The notes beneath the pieces were generated by a model. That model was given only the letters and a program-made list of their open reading frames with translations, did no database searches and was not told the DNA's origin. Below, in pieces: positions 24,866 to 34,000 of a stretch of DNA of 64,000 nt; positions within the stretch are counted from its first letter, which is position 1, and each line of letters starts with the position of its first letter. Made by a program: the position numbers and the translations under genes. The stretch lies in the NCBI RefSeq assembly GCF_014649755.1, contig NZ_BMTQ01000002.1, positions 262,761 through 326,760 of the forward strand. The letters are read 5' to 3'. The DNA is from Streptomyces litmocidini (GTDB taxonomy: Bacteria > Actinomycetota > Actinomycetes > Streptomycetales > Streptomycetaceae).

Positions 24866-25858
24866 TCAGACCTTCACGAGGTGGGCGGTCCGGCGGATCT
24901 CGTCCACCAGCCGGGCCCGGCGCACCATGGCCGCCGCGTCGCTCGTGTCGGCCGCGCCGCTCGTGCGCCGCTGCCGTACGGACTCGGCGAAGGCGGCGAC
25001 CGCGGCGGCCGCCTGGTCGTGGGCGGGCAGGACGCGTTCCTCGACGCCGCCCGCACGCTCGATCCGCAGCACCGGGCGGTGCTCCGCGGGCGGGGAGTAG
25101 GCGCGGTCGAGGGCCAGGCTGCCCTCGCTGCCGAGCAGCCGCCAGCCCGCCGTGTATCCGTGCTCCATGCCGAAGACCAGTTGGGCGCCGGCCCCCGTGG
25201 CGGGATCGCCGAGCAGTGCGCTGCCGCCGAGGTCGACGCCGCGCGCGGTGTCGTGGCGCAGGACGGCGCCGTGCACGCGCAGCTCGGGACCGAGCAGCAG
25301 GGTGGCGAGCCGCACCGGGTACACGCCGATGTCGAGAAGGGCCCCACCGTCCAGGTCGGCGCGGTAGCGGATGTCGTCGGCGGGGCGCGGCGGGATCGTG
25401 AACGAGGCGTGCAGCGCCCGTACGTCGCCGATCACCCCTTCGGCCACCAGGTCCCGTACGGACGTGTACGCGCCGTGGTGGACGAACAGGTAGTTCTCGG
25501 CGAGGACGACACCGTGTTCGCGGGCGAGGCCGAGCAGCCGTGCCGTGTCGTCGGACCGCGCGGTGAGCGGCTTCTCGGCCAGGACGTGTTTGCCCGCGCG
25601 CAGCGCGCGCTCGGTCCACCGGGCGTGCAGGGCGACCGGCAGCGGTACGTACACGGCGTCCACGTCGGACCGTTCGAGCAGTGCGTCGTACCCCACGACG
25701 GCCGCGCAGCCGAAGGCGTCGGCGGCGGCCCGGGCCTTGTCGGCGGTGCGGCTGGCGATCGCCGTCACGACCGTCCGGGGGGAGGCCGCGAAGGCGGGCA
25801 GCATGCGGCGCAGCGCGATGTCGGCGCAGCCCACCACGCCGATCCTCAGCGCGCTCAC
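24866..25858 (-). CDS. NDP-hexose 3-ketoreductase (Gfo/Idh/MocA family)
   Basis: A 330-residue oxidoreductase with N-terminal Rossmann motif IGVVGCADIALRRMLPAF and the family's EKP motif (GKHVLAEKPLTARS, about residues 91-104), followed by the C-terminal alpha/beta substrate domain. It reduces the C3 ketone generated by the 2,3-dehydratase, as UrdT/SpnN-type enzymes do. The GTG start at 25858 overlaps the stop of the 2,3-dehydratase gene (GTGA), which fixes the start and indicates translational coupling. Confidence 0.9.
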   Translation of the reverse strand: MSALRIGVVGCADIALRRMLPAFAASPRTVVTAIASRTADKARAAADAFGCAAVVGYDALLERSDVDAVYVPLPVALHARWTERALRAGKHVLAEKPLTARSDDTARLLGLAREHGVVLAENYLFVHHGAYTSVRDLVAEGVIGDVRALHASFTIPPRPADDIRYRADLDGGALLDIGVYPVRLATLLLGPELRVHGAVLRHDTARGVDLGGSALLGDPATGAGAQLVFGMEHGYTAGWRLLGSEGSLALDRAYSPPAEHRPVLRIERAGGVEERVLPAHDQAAAAVAAFAESVRQRRTSGAADTSDAAAMVRRARLVDEIRRTAHLVKV

Positions 25859-27204
25859 CGGGACGCCCCGTGGCCGGGCAGGGTACGGACGCACGCCAGG
25901 AGGGTGCGGGCCTCGACGTCGACGAGGTTGCCGATCCGGCCGGCACGGGTGAGCTGGCGGACCGTCATCCACGTGTAGTCCTCGGGGACGTCGAGGGGGA
26001 CGTCGGTCCCGTCGACCACCAGGTAGCGGTTCTCCGCGTGGTAGAACCGGCCGCCCTCCTCGGAGTGCACGGTGTCGAACAGCACCTGCTCGGGCCGGGC
26101 GGCCAGCACGGCGTCCAGGTACGGCGGCCGTCGCGCGGACCCGGTGAGATTGCCCGGGTTGCACTGCACGCTGGGCCCGATCTCGGCGACGTCGAAGGTG
26201 CCCGCCTCCGCGCGGGCCTGCACCAGCAGATGGCGCTCCCCGTGGATCTCCTTGCTCACGAAGGCGATGACCCCGCGTCCTGCCGGGGCCAGCATCGGCT
26301 GGGACCAGGAGGGCACCTCGCGGCTGTCGGCCTCGACGTCGACGCCGATGATCCGGAAGTACCGGCCCGCCTCATGGGCGATCTCGCCGCGCTGGTCGTC
26401 GCGGTACCAGCCGCCGACCCGGCTCAGCGGGATCGTCGTGCGCTCGGGGCGGTGACGGACCTTGGCCCCGGTGAACCAGTGCAGCAGTGTCGCGGTGTCG
26501 TGCAGCGGCTTCTCCGACGCCCGTCCGGAGAGCGGAGCCTCGCCGGCACCGTCGCCGGTCGCGTCGTCGGGCAGCCCCGCGAGCACCGTGCGCGAGTCCA
26601 TGTTGACGAGGTTGTCGACCCGCAGCAGCTCCGCCATCACCGGGCGCGGCACCCAGCAGAAGTCCTCGTGGACCGGGACGTCGGCGGTCGTCTCGACGAC
26701 GATGTTGCGGTTGCGCTTGCCCAGGAACCACGAGCCCTGCTCGCTCTGCAGGGCGTCGTAGTGCACCCGGTCCGCGGCGCCCGGAGTGAGGAAATGGTCG
26801 ATGTAGCGGACGGCGGCGCCCCGGTGCACTCGCGTGTAGTTGCTGAAGGTGGCCTGCACGGTCGGCGAGAGCTGGAGCGTGGTGATGTTGCCCGGCTCCA
26901 TCTTGGCCTGCATCAGCAGATGGGGGACCCCGTCGAACCGCTTGAGCAGCACGCCGAGGATGCCGGTCTCCGGCTGCCGGATGATCGGCTGCGTCCAGGC
27001 CGGCGCGTCCGGGGCGGCCGGCGTGAACCGCAGGCCCTCGATCGAGAAGAACCGGCCGCTGCGGTGCCGGACGTCGCCCGTGGCGGAGTCGGTGTACCAG
27101 CCGTCCAAGTCGTGCAGGGGGACCGGGGTGATGCGGTACCGGTGGGCGGCGCTCCGGCCGGCGAACCAGGAGTGGAAGCCGGCCGCGTCCTGGACGCGCG
27201 TCAC
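25855..27204 (-). CDS. NDP-4-keto-6-deoxyhexose 2,3-dehydratase
   Basis: A 449-residue protein made of two homologous halves (about residues 1-220 and 225-449), each with repeated motifs such as GWYTDS/GWYRDD, FFSIEG/YFRIIG, W-QP and LLMQAKMEPGN / LLVQARAEAGT. This internal duplication is characteristic of the TDP-4-keto-6-deoxyglucose 2,3-dehydratase family (UrdS/SpnO/TylX3), which removes the C2 hydroxyl. The GTG start overlaps the preceding DUF6081 stop by 4 bases. It commits the pathway to 2-deoxysugars. Confidence 0.93.
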   Translation of the reverse strand: MTRVQDAAGFHSWFAGRSAAHRYRITPVPLHDLDGWYTDSATGDVRHRSGRFFSIEGLRFTPAAPDAPAWTQPIIRQPETGILGVLLKRFDGVPHLLMQAKMEPGNITTLQLSPTVQATFSNYTRVHRGAAVRYIDHFLTPGAADRVHYDALQSEQGSWFLGKRNRNIVVETTADVPVHEDFCWVPRPVMAELLRVDNLVNMDSRTVLAGLPDDATGDGAGEAPLSGRASEKPLHDTATLLHWFTGAKVRHRPERTTIPLSRVGGWYRDDQRGEIAHEAGRYFRIIGVDVEADSREVPSWSQPMLAPAGRGVIAFVSKEIHGERHLLVQARAEAGTFDVAEIGPSVQCNPGNLTGSARRPPYLDAVLAARPEQVLFDTVHSEEGGRFYHAENRYLVVDGTDVPLDVPEDYTWMTVRQLTRAGRIGNLVDVEARTLLACVRTLPGHGASR

Positions 27205-27965
27205 GCCGCCACCTCGTCGGTGACCGACAGGGCGCCCACGGTGAGACGCAGCCCCTGTCCGCGCGGGCGGTCGCAGATCAGCGCCAGGCCGGGTACGAGC
27301 GTCGTGGGCCGCACGAGGCCGAGCGGGCCCGGGGTCACCGAGTCCGGGCGCACCCCCTCCGGCAGGCCCTGACCGAGGCGTTCCACGGAGAACACCTCGG
27401 TGCCGTCGAGGAACCAGCGGGCCACGGCCGCCGCCGTGTCCACCACGAGCGCGCAGCGGTGCGTGTCCAGGGGGCCGCGCGGGGCGAGCGGCACACTGTA
27501 CGAGAAGCCGCCCCGTGTGCCGTCCGGGCCGGGCACGCGACCGTACAGCGCCCACACCCGACCTCCGGTCAGTGCGAAGTCCAGGATCAGGCCGGCGTCA
27601 CGGTCCAGTACGACGAGGGCGCCCGCCCCGTCCTGCACGTCGTCCGCCGCCTCCCCCAGCAACTCGGCCGAGAGCGTCGCGGACACGGTCAGCGTCGCGC
27701 CACCGGTCGGGCACGCGGGGCCGAAGGCGGCCCAGCGCAGATGGTCGAGGGGCTCGCTGCCGGGCGGCACCACGAAGGCCGGGTGCCCGGTGCCGGGGTC
27801 CGTGCCGGTCGGCTCCACCACCAGGCCGGCGTCCGTGGCACGCGTGAGGCCGTCCCCGGCCGTCAGCGCGCCGGCGGGCCGCAGCGACCAGGGGCCGTCG
27901 GGCCGGACTTCCGGGGCGCGCGTCCGCAGCCCTTCGGTGAAGTCGTCGTGGAAGAGGATCGTCAT
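27201..27965 (-). CDS. DUF6081-like protein, copy 1
   Basis: A 254-residue protein beginning MTILFHDDFTEGLRT. The HDDF start, LRWAAFGP, AGLILDFALTGGRVWALYGR and SYSVPLAPRG motifs recur in the second copy at 35012-35794. Spacing of beta-rich segments, Trp residues and the WFLDGTEVFSVE stretch suggests a concanavalin-like beta-sandwich such as those that bind glycans, but no catalytic residues are evident. There is no signal peptide, so it is likely cytoplasmic. It heads the sugar operon and overlaps the 2,3-dehydratase gene by 4 bases. The family name is from memory; function is unknown. Confidence 0.75.
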   Translation of the reverse strand: MTILFHDDFTEGLRTRAPEVRPDGPWSLRPAGALTAGDGLTRATDAGLVVEPTGTDPGTGHPAFVVPPGSEPLDHLRWAAFGPACPTGGATLTVSATLSAELLGEAADDVQDGAGALVVLDRDAGLILDFALTGGRVWALYGRVPGPDGTRGGFSYSVPLAPRGPLDTHRCALVVDTAAAVARWFLDGTEVFSVERLGQGLPEGVRPDSVTPGPLGLVRPTTLVPGLALICDRPRGQGLRLTVGALSVTDEVAA

Positions 27966-28019
27966 GGCGTTCTCCGTGCGGTGAGCCGGGCGGGGACAGG
28001 GGACGACATGGGCGGCCCT

Positions 28020-28143
28020 GTTTCACGTGAAACGGGGACGGGTCCGGACGAAGAGCTCGTTTCACGTGAAACAGGCCAGGCCGGGGACGCTCTTGTTTCA
28101 CGTGAAACACGACGGGGGTCGACGGTCCTGTTTCACGTGAAAC
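28020..28143. other. Cluster of four perfect parS sites (ParB-binding centromere)
   Basis: The 14-bp palindrome GTTTCACGTGAAAC occurs exactly four times, at 28020-28033, 28059-28072, 28095-28108 and 28130-28143 (start-to-start 39, 36 and 35 bp). This is the Streptomyces parS sequence. The sites fill the 188-base gap between the luciferase-like and DUF6081 genes. Streptomyces parS sites are concentrated near oriC, in agreement with nearby gyrA. Confidence 0.95.
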
Positions 28144-28153
28144 GGGACCGGGG

Positions 28154-29173
28154 TCAGCCGGTGGCCGTGCCGGAGCGTTCCAGGGCCCGGGCGGTCGCCT
28201 CGACGATGGCCAGACGGCCCTCCAGGCCGGTCGCGGCGGCCGAGACCATGACCCCGAGGGTGGTCACGCCCGCGTCCGCGTAGGCGCGCATGCGGTCAGC
28301 GATCCGGTCGACGGGGCCGATCAGCGCCGTGCGGTCGATGAAGCCGAGCGGGAGCGCCGCGCCGGCGCCCGCGCGGTCGCCCGCCGCGAGCCGGTCGAGG
28401 AAGGCGGCGACCTCGGCCTCGTACCCCATCGAACGAGCCATCGCGCAGTAGAAGTTACGCTCGGGGTCACCGATGCCCATGAGGTACACGTACTGGCCGC
28501 GCAGCATGTCCGCCGCCTGGCCCGCGGTGTCCGCGACGGCGGTGGGCAGGCTGGGCAGCACCTCGAACCCGTCCAGGTCGTCGGTGCCCCGGCCCTTGAG
28601 GATCTCCGTGACGGCTCGGGCGACGGCCTCCGGCGAGGTGAAGACCCCGAGCCAGCCGTCCGCGATCTCGCCCGCGAGCCGCAGGTTGCGCGGGCCGACC
28701 GCCGCGAGCAGCACCGGCAGCCGGCCGGGGGGCCGCTCGGTCAGCAGGTGCAGGGGGGCGGGTCCGCCGACCTCGAAGTGCCTTCCCCGGTGGGTGACGG
28801 GCTCGCCGTCCAGGGCGCGGCGGACGATGTCGACGTACTCCCGGGTGCGTTCGAGCGGCTGTGTGAACTCGACGCCGTACCAGCCCACCGACACATCGGG
28901 GTTGGACACGCCGAGGCCGAGCCGGAAGCGGCCGCCGCTCAGCGAGTCGAGCGTGGCGGCGGTCAGGGCGGCCATGGCCGGCGGGCGGCCGGGGATCTGC
29001 ATCACGCCCGAGATCAGGGCGATGCGTTCGGTCACCCCCGCCACGAGGCCCAGCACGCTGGCCGCGTCGGAACGGTAGCCCTCGGGGGCCAGCGCGGCGG
29101 CGTAGCCCAGCCGTTCGGCGGCGCGGGCGAGTTCACCGGCGCCTTGGTGGACGAGGTTCACGGCGAGCCGCAC
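28154..29173 (-). CDS. Luciferase-like (LLM class) F420- or FMN-dependent oxidoreductase
   Basis: A 339-residue TIM-barrel flavin/F420 oxidoreductase of the bacterial luciferase family. It starts MRLAVNLVHQGAGELARAAERLGYAAALAPEGYRSDAASVLGLVA, with conserved LISGVMQIPGRPPAMAALTAATLDSLSGGRFRLGLGVSNP, as in F420-dependent family members. It may perform a reductive or oxidative tailoring step on the polyketide. The start is GTG. It follows the second SDR by 33 bases and is probably part of the long minus-strand unit from the ketoreductase onward. Cofactor choice cannot be proven from sequence. Confidence 0.88.
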   Translation of the reverse strand: MRLAVNLVHQGAGELARAAERLGYAAALAPEGYRSDAASVLGLVAGVTERIALISGVMQIPGRPPAMAALTAATLDSLSGGRFRLGLGVSNPDVSVGWYGVEFTQPLERTREYVDIVRRALDGEPVTHRGRHFEVGGPAPLHLLTERPPGRLPVLLAAVGPRNLRLAGEIADGWLGVFTSPEAVARAVTEILKGRGTDDLDGFEVLPSLPTAVADTAGQAADMLRGQYVYLMGIGDPERNFYCAMARSMGYEAEVAAFLDRLAAGDRAGAGAALPLGFIDRTALIGPVDRIADRMRAYADAGVTTLGVMVSAAATGLEGRLAIVEATARALERSGTATG

Positions 29174-29206
29174 GGGGGACTCCTCGGAAAGACGGGGGCG
29201 GACGGT

Positions 29207-30010
29207 TCAGAGCAGGTGGGCGCCGCCGTCCACCAGCAGGACCTGCCCGGTGGTGTACGTGGCGCGGAGCAGCCCCAGGACGGCTTCCGCGACGTCCTCG
29301 GGCCGGCCGGTGCGGCGCAGCGGAGTGGTCTGCCGTACGTGTTCGGCGATCGGAGCGAAGAAGTCGCTGTTCTGCGTCCAGGGCGTCTCGATCAGTCCGG
29401 GCGCGACGGCGTTGACCCGGACGACCGGACCCACCGCGTTCGCGAGGAGCCGGGTCATGTGCTCGATGGCCGCCTTGCTCACGGCGTACGGGATCGAGCT
29501 GCCGGCCGGGCGGCTGCCCGCGATGGAGGACACGTTGACCACGGCTCCGGCACCCGAGCGGGACAGGTGCGGCATCGCGGCGACGGTGGTCTGCCAGGTC
29601 CCGATCACGTTGAGGCCGAGGATCTCCCGCCACACCTCGGGCGTGGCGGCGGACAGGTCGGCGTGCGGGACGGCGCGGGTGCGTCCGGCGTTGTTGACCA
29701 GGACGTCCAGCCGGCCGTAGTGCGCGACGGTCGTGTCGACGAGGCGGCGCGCGGCCGACTCGTCGGAGACGTCCGCCCGGACGTAGAGGGCGTCGGGCAG
29801 GGAGGAGGCCGTCTTCTCGCCCTCCTCCACGGAGCGGGCGGAGTTGACGACCACGCGGTAGCCCGCGGCGGCCAGCCGCTGGGCGACGGTCCGCCCGATG
29901 CCGGAGGAGGAGCCGGTGACCAGCGCGACGGGTGCCGCGGACGCCACGGGTGCCACCCGTGCGGCCGGGGCGGGCGCCGTGTCCGGTGTCGTGGGAGCTT
30001 CGGCGGCCAT
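29207..30010 (-). CDS. Second SDR-family ketoreductase
   Basis: A 267-residue classical SDR: cofactor motif TGSSSGIGR (about residues 33-41), VLVNNAGRT, catalytic Ser in [13 protein letters not shown] and YAVSK (Tyr/Lys). Residues 1-28 are an Ala/Pro-rich extension absent from the ActIII-type enzyme next door. Its ATG overlaps the stop of the upstream ketoreductase by one base (ATGA/TGATG), so the two are coupled. It probably reduces a later intermediate or a second carbonyl, as extra ketoreductases do in several aromatic polyketide pathways; regiochemistry cannot be read from sequence. Confidence 0.86.
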   Translation of the reverse strand: MAAEAPTTPDTAPAPAARVAPVASAAPVALVTGSSSGIGRTVAQRLAAAGYRVVVNSARSVEEGEKTASSLPDALYVRADVSDESAARRLVDTTVAHYGRLDVLVNNAGRTRAVPHADLSAATPEVWREILGLNVIGTWQTTVAAMPHLSRSGAGAVVNVSSIAGSRPAGSSIPYAVSKAAIEHMTRLLANAVGPVVRVNAVAPGLIETPWTQNSDFFAPIAEHVRQTTPLRRTGRPEDVAEAVLGLLRATYTTGQVLLVDGGAHLL

Positions 30011-30828
30011 CAGTAGTTGCCCAGCCCGCCGCAGACGTTGAGCGCCTGCGCGGTGACCGCCGCCGCGTCGTCCGCCACCAGGTACTCGACCATCGCGGCG
30101 ACCTCGCGGGTCTCGACGTACCGGCCCATCGGCACCCGGGCGGTGATGCGGTCGAAGGTCTCCTGCTCGGACACCTGCCAGATGCCGGCGTAGTGCTCGC
30201 GCACCTTCTCGGCCATCGGGGTCTCCACGAAGCCGGGGCACACGGCGTTCACGGTGATGCCGGTACGGGCCAGCTCCAGGCCGAGGGCCTTGGTCAGTCC
30301 GACGACGCCGTGCTTGGACGCCGAGTACGGCACCGCGTGCACCACGCCCTGCTTGCCGCCCGTGGACGCGATGTTGATGATCCGGCCGCGCTTCTTGGCC
30401 AGCATCCCCCCGGCGTTCAGCACCTCCTTCGTCATGAGGAAGACGCTCGTCAGGTTGGTGTTGATGACGTCGAGCCACAGCTCGTCGGGAATCTCGGCGG
30501 TGGCGCCGCCGCCGCTGCGGCCGGCGTTGTTCACCAGGATGTCGACCGTTCCGTACCGCTGGACGGCCGCCGCCACATAGGCGCGGATCTGCGCCGGGTC
30601 CGCCACGTCGCACACCGTGCCGTCCACGTCGAGGCCCTCGGCCTGGAGCTCCTTGACCGTCTCCGTGAGCCGCGCCCCGTCCCGGGCGCAGAGGAAGGTG
30701 CGCGCGCCGAGTGCGGCGAGCCGCCGGGCGATCGCCAGACCGATGCCGCTGGTGGCACCGGTCACCAGCGCCACCGGCTGCGCCGGAGCGTTGGCCTCGG
30801 CCGTGTCCGTGGCTGTCTGCGTCGTCAT
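30010..30828 (-). CDS. Type II PKS C9 ketoreductase (ActIII-like)
   Basis: A 272-residue SDR with [66 protein letters not shown] and [28 protein letters not shown], a set of motifs typical of ActIII-type reductases that reduce the C9 ketone of the nascent poly-beta-ketone and fix first-ring folding. The ATG at 30828 lies across an operator-rich 246-base region from the divergent ketosynthase gene. It is the first gene of a likely operon ketoreductase - SDR - luciferase-like - (parS) - DUF6081 - sugar genes. Confidence 0.93.
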   Translation of the reverse strand: MTTQTATDTAEANAPAQPVALVTGATSGIGLAIARRLAALGARTFLCARDGARLTETVKELQAEGLDVDGTVCDVADPAQIRAYVAAAVQRYGTVDILVNNAGRSGGGATAEIPDELWLDVINTNLTSVFLMTKEVLNAGGMLAKKRGRIINIASTGGKQGVVHAVPYSASKHGVVGLTKALGLELARTGITVNAVCPGFVETPMAEKVREHYAGIWQVSEQETFDRITARVPMGRYVETREVAAMVEYLVADDAAAVTAQALNVCGGLGNY

Positions 30829-30917
30829 GCTGCTGGTCTCCCTTGGGTTCCTCGGGCGGGTGCGCGGCGGGGTGTGCGGGGCGTCCTGCCGTCCACCCGA
30901 GAGCGTGGTCGCGGCCC

Positions 30918-30989
30918 CTTGAGCGGGGCTGGAAGGCGGCTCGCGGGCGCCCGCGGGCGCACCATCGGCCCGCGAGCCGCCCTCGAGCC
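30918..30989. promoter_or_regulatory. Bidirectional SARP operator with nested palindromes between ketoreductase and ketosynthase genes
   Basis: Minus-strand heptamers CTTCCAG (30929-30935) and GCTCAAG (30918-30924), and plus-strand heptamers GCGAGCC (30972-30978) and TCGAGCC (30983-30989), are each 11 bp apart, one pair facing each divergent operon. Between them lie a perfect 14-bp inverted repeat (GGCGGCTCGCGGGC at 30935-30948 and its complement at 30968-30981) and a perfect 14-bp palindrome GCGCCCGCGGGCGC (30947-30960). Confidence 0.65.
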
Positions 30990-31074
30990 GGGCGGGGGAG
31001 TGTGCCGCTGTGTCAGAGAGGTACGGCGGGCGAAAGGAGCCCCACGCGATGCCCAGCAGCACAGGAGGACGACG

Positions 31075-32340
31075 GTGACCCGACGCGTAGTGATCACCGG
31101 GGTCGGGGTGCGCGCCCCTGGCGGCTCGGGAACGAAGGAGTTCTGGGACCTGCTCACCGCGGGCCGCACGGCCACCCGGCCCATCAGCTTCTTCGACGCC
31201 GCCCCGTTCCGGTCCCGGATCGCGGGCGAGGTCGACTTCGACGCGCGGGCCGAGGGCTTCTCGCCGCGCGAGGTCCGGCGCATGGACCGCGCCACCCAGT
31301 TCGCCGTCGCCTGCACCCGGGAGGCGCTCGTCGACAGCGGCCTGGAGACGGGCGCGCTCGACCCCTCACGGATCGGCGTCGCCCTGGGCAGCGCGGTCGC
31401 CTCCGCGACCAGCCTGGAGAACGAGTACCTCGTGATGGCGGACGCCGGCCGTGAGTGGGTGGTGGATCCGGCTCATCTGTCGCCGTACATGTTCGACTAC
31501 CTCAGCCCGGGGGTCATGGCCGCCGAGGTCGCCTGGGCGGCCGGCGCCGAGGGGCCGGTCACCATGGTGTCCGACGGCTGCACCTCGGGTCTGGACTCGG
31601 TCGGCTACGCCGTCCAGCTGATCCGCGAGGGCAGTGTGGACGTGGCGGTCGCGGGCGCGGCCGACACCCCCGTCTCCCCGATCGTCGTCGCCTGCTTCGA
31701 CGCCATCAAGGCGACGACTCCGCGCAACGACGACCCGGAGCACGCCTCCCGGCCCTTCGACGGCACCCGCAACGGCTTCGTCCTCGCCGAGGGCGCAGCC
31801 ATGTTCGTCCTGGAGGAGTACGAGGCCGCCAAGCGGCGCGGGGCGCACATCTACGCCGAGGTCGGCGGCTATGCCACGCGCTGCAACGCGTACCACATGA
31901 CGGGTCTGAAGAAGGACGGCCGCGAGATGGCCGAGTCCATCCGGGCGGCCCTCGACGAGGCCCGTCTCGACCGCACCGCCGTCGACTACGTCAACGCGCA
32001 CGGCTCCGGCACGAAGCAGAACGACCGCCACGAGACGGCCGCGTTCAAGCGCAGCCTCGGCGACCGGGCGTACGCGGTGCCCGTCAGCTCCATCAAGTCC
32101 ATGGTGGGCCACTCGCTCGGTGCGATCGGCTCCATCGAGATCGCCGCGTCGATCCTGGCCATCGAGCACAACGTGGTCCCGCCGACGGCGAACCTGCACA
32201 CCCCCGACCCCGAGTGCGACCTGGACTACGTGCCGCTCACCGCGCGCGAACTGCGCGTCGACACCGTCCTCACGGTGGGCAGCGGTTTCGGCGGGTTCCA
32301 GAGCGCGATGGTCCTGCACCGCCCGGAGGTGGCCGCATGA
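31075..32340 (+). CDS. Type II PKS ketosynthase alpha subunit (KS-alpha)
   Basis: A 421-residue condensing enzyme that, with the chain-length factor, builds the poly-beta-ketone from malonyl-ACP. The catalytic Cys is in [11 protein letters not shown] (about residue 172); the histidines are in [12 protein letters not shown] and [13 protein letters not shown], with the [17 protein letters not shown] region typical of type II KS-alpha. The GTG at 31075 is used because AGGAGGA lies 5-11 bases upstream and [12 protein letters not shown] matches family starts. It overlaps the next gene by 4 bases (ATGA). A SARP box pair is about 90 bases upstream. Confidence 0.97.
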   Translation: MTRRVVITGVGVRAPGGSGTKEFWDLLTAGRTATRPISFFDAAPFRSRIAGEVDFDARAEGFSPREVRRMDRATQFAVACTREALVDSGLETGALDPSRIGVALGSAVASATSLENEYLVMADAGREWVVDPAHLSPYMFDYLSPGVMAAEVAWAAGAEGPVTMVSDGCTSGLDSVGYAVQLIREGSVDVAVAGAADTPVSPIVVACFDAIKATTPRNDDPEHASRPFDGTRNGFVLAEGAAMFVLEEYEAAKRRGAHIYAEVGGYATRCNAYHMTGLKKDGREMAESIRAALDEARLDRTAVDYVNAHGSGTKQNDRHETAAFKRSLGDRAYAVPVSSIKSMVGHSLGAIGSIEIAASILAIEHNVVPPTANLHTPDPECDLDYVPLTARELRVDTVLTVGSGFGGFQSAMVLHRPEVAA

Positions 32341-33596
32341 GCACGCAGTCGAGCACCGCGGCCGGCGCCTCCGGCCGACGGGTCGTCGTCACCGGGCTCG
32401 GCGTCACCGCACCCGGCGGCATCGGCACCGAGCACTACTGGAAGGCCCTGCTGACCGGCGAGAACGGCATCAGCGAGCTGTCCCGGTTCGACGCCTCGCG
32501 CTACCCGTCCCGGCTGGCGGGCCAGATCGACGACTTCGAGGCCTCCGATCACCTGCCCGGCCGGCTGCTGCCGCAGACCGACGTCTCCACCCGCTACGCG
32601 CTCGTCGCCGCGGACTGGGCGCTCGCCGACGCGGGCGTGGGCCCCGACGCGGGCTTCGAGGACTACGACCTCGGAGTCGTCACCTCCACCGCGCAGGGCG
32701 GTTTCGACTTCACCCACCGGGAGTTCCACAAGCTGTGGAGCCAGGGACCCGAATACGTCAGCGTGTACGAGTCGTTCGCCTGGTTCTACGCCGTCAACAC
32801 CGGCCAGATCTCCATCCGCAACACCATGCGCGGCCCCAGCGCCGCGCTGGTCGGGGAGCAGGCCGGCGGCCTCGACGCGATCGGACACGCCTGCCGCACG
32901 GTCCGCCGCGGCACCCGGCTGGTGCTCACCGGCGGCGTCGACTCCGCGCTCGACCCGTGGGGTTACGCCTCCCAACTCGCCGGTGGCCTGGTCAGCACGG
33001 TCGCCGACCCGGAGCGCGCCTACCTGCCCTTCGACGCCGAAGCCTCCGGCCACGTGCCCGGCGAGGGCGGCGCCGTGCTCATCGTCGAGGACGCCGACTC
33101 GGCGCGCGAACGCGGCGTCGAGCGGATCTACGGCGAGATCGCCGGCTATGCCGCGACCTTCGACCCGGCGCCAGGCTCCGGCCGGCCGCCCGCCCTCGGC
33201 CGCGCCGCCGAACTCGCCCTCGCGCAGGCGGGCCTGACGCCCGCCGACGTCTCCGTGGTGTTCGCCGACGGCGCGGGCGCCCCGGACCTCGACCGGGCCG
33301 AGGCCGAGGCGATCGGCCGGCTCTTCGGGCCGCACGGCGTTCCCGTGACCGCGCCCAAGGCCCTCACCGGCCGCCTGTGCGCGGGCGGCGGTCCCACCGA
33401 CCTCGTGGCCGCCCTGCTCGCCCTGCGCGACCAGGTGATCCCCGCGACCGGCCGGACCGCGCGGGTGCCCGACGCCTACCGGCTCGACCTGGTGACCGGG
33501 CAGCCCCGCGAGGCCGCCCTGAGCACCGCCCTGGTCCTGGCCCGAGGCCGCCACGGTTTCAACTCGGCGATCGTCCTCACCACCCACCGACCCTGA
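32337..33596 (+). CDS. Type II PKS chain-length factor (KS-beta)
   Basis: A 419-residue partner of KS-alpha. The catalytic Cys is replaced by Gln in [15 protein letters not shown] (about residue 170), the hallmark of chain-length factors, which decarboxylate malonyl-ACP and gate chain length. The N-terminus [32 protein letters not shown] is typical. Start and stop couple it to KS-alpha and to the ACP gene (17 bases away). Chain length (octaketide or longer) could be predicted by phylogeny with characterised CLFs but not from inspection. Confidence 0.97.
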   Translation: MSTQSSTAAGASGRRVVVTGLGVTAPGGIGTEHYWKALLTGENGISELSRFDASRYPSRLAGQIDDFEASDHLPGRLLPQTDVSTRYALVAADWALADAGVGPDAGFEDYDLGVVTSTAQGGFDFTHREFHKLWSQGPEYVSVYESFAWFYAVNTGQISIRNTMRGPSAALVGEQAGGLDAIGHACRTVRRGTRLVLTGGVDSALDPWGYASQLAGGLVSTVADPERAYLPFDAEASGHVPGEGGAVLIVEDADSARERGVERIYGEIAGYAATFDPAPGSGRPPALGRAAELALAQAGLTPADVSVVFADGAGAPDLDRAEAEAIGRLFGPHGVPVTAPKALTGRLCAGGGPTDLVAALLALRDQVIPATGRTARVPDAYRLDLVTGQPREAALSTALVLARGRHGFNSAIVLTTHRP

Positions 33597-33613
33597 ACCC
33601 AAGGAGACCCACG

Positions 33614-33871
33614 ATGGCACGACTGACCCTCGACGCACTGCGCACCATCCTCGTCGCCTGCGCCGGGGAGGACGACGGCGTCGACCTCTCCGGCGACATC
33701 CTCGACACCACGTTCGAGGACCTCGGCTACGACTCCCTGGCCCTCATGGAGAGCGCCGCCCGTATCGAGCGTGAGTTCGGCATCGCCCTCGACGACGACG
33801 ACGTCAACGAGGCGCTCACCCCCCGCCTCCTGCTCGACCTCGTCAACGGTTCCGAGGTGCGGGCCGCCTGA
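33614..33871 (+). CDS. Acyl carrier protein of the type II PKS
   Basis: An 85-residue acidic four-helix ACP with the phosphopantetheine attachment serine in LGYDSLALMESAARIE (Ser about residue 41). An AAGGAGA lies 8-14 bases before the ATG. It carries the growing poly-beta-ketone and would be activated by the Sfp-type transferase encoded at 36379-37137. It completes the minimal PKS in the standard KS-CLF-ACP order. Confidence 0.96.
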   Translation: MARLTLDALRTILVACAGEDDGVDLSGDILDTTFEDLGYDSLALMESAARIEREFGIALDDDDVNEALTPRLLLDLVNGSEVRAA

Positions 33872-34000
33872 CGCGGCCCCACCACCGGTCGGCCGGTCGG
33901 CCGGCCCCGGGGGCACGGCCCGCACCGCCCGTGCGCGAGGTGCCCCCGGGGCGTCCCGGCGCCGTCCCCGTACGCATCCCCCGTCCAAGGAGTACGCCCC

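Noticed and set aside
27598..28110. Minus-strand ORF containing repeated FHVK peptides
   Set aside because: The repeated residues are simply the parS palindromes translated; the ORF runs out of frame into the DUF6081 gene.
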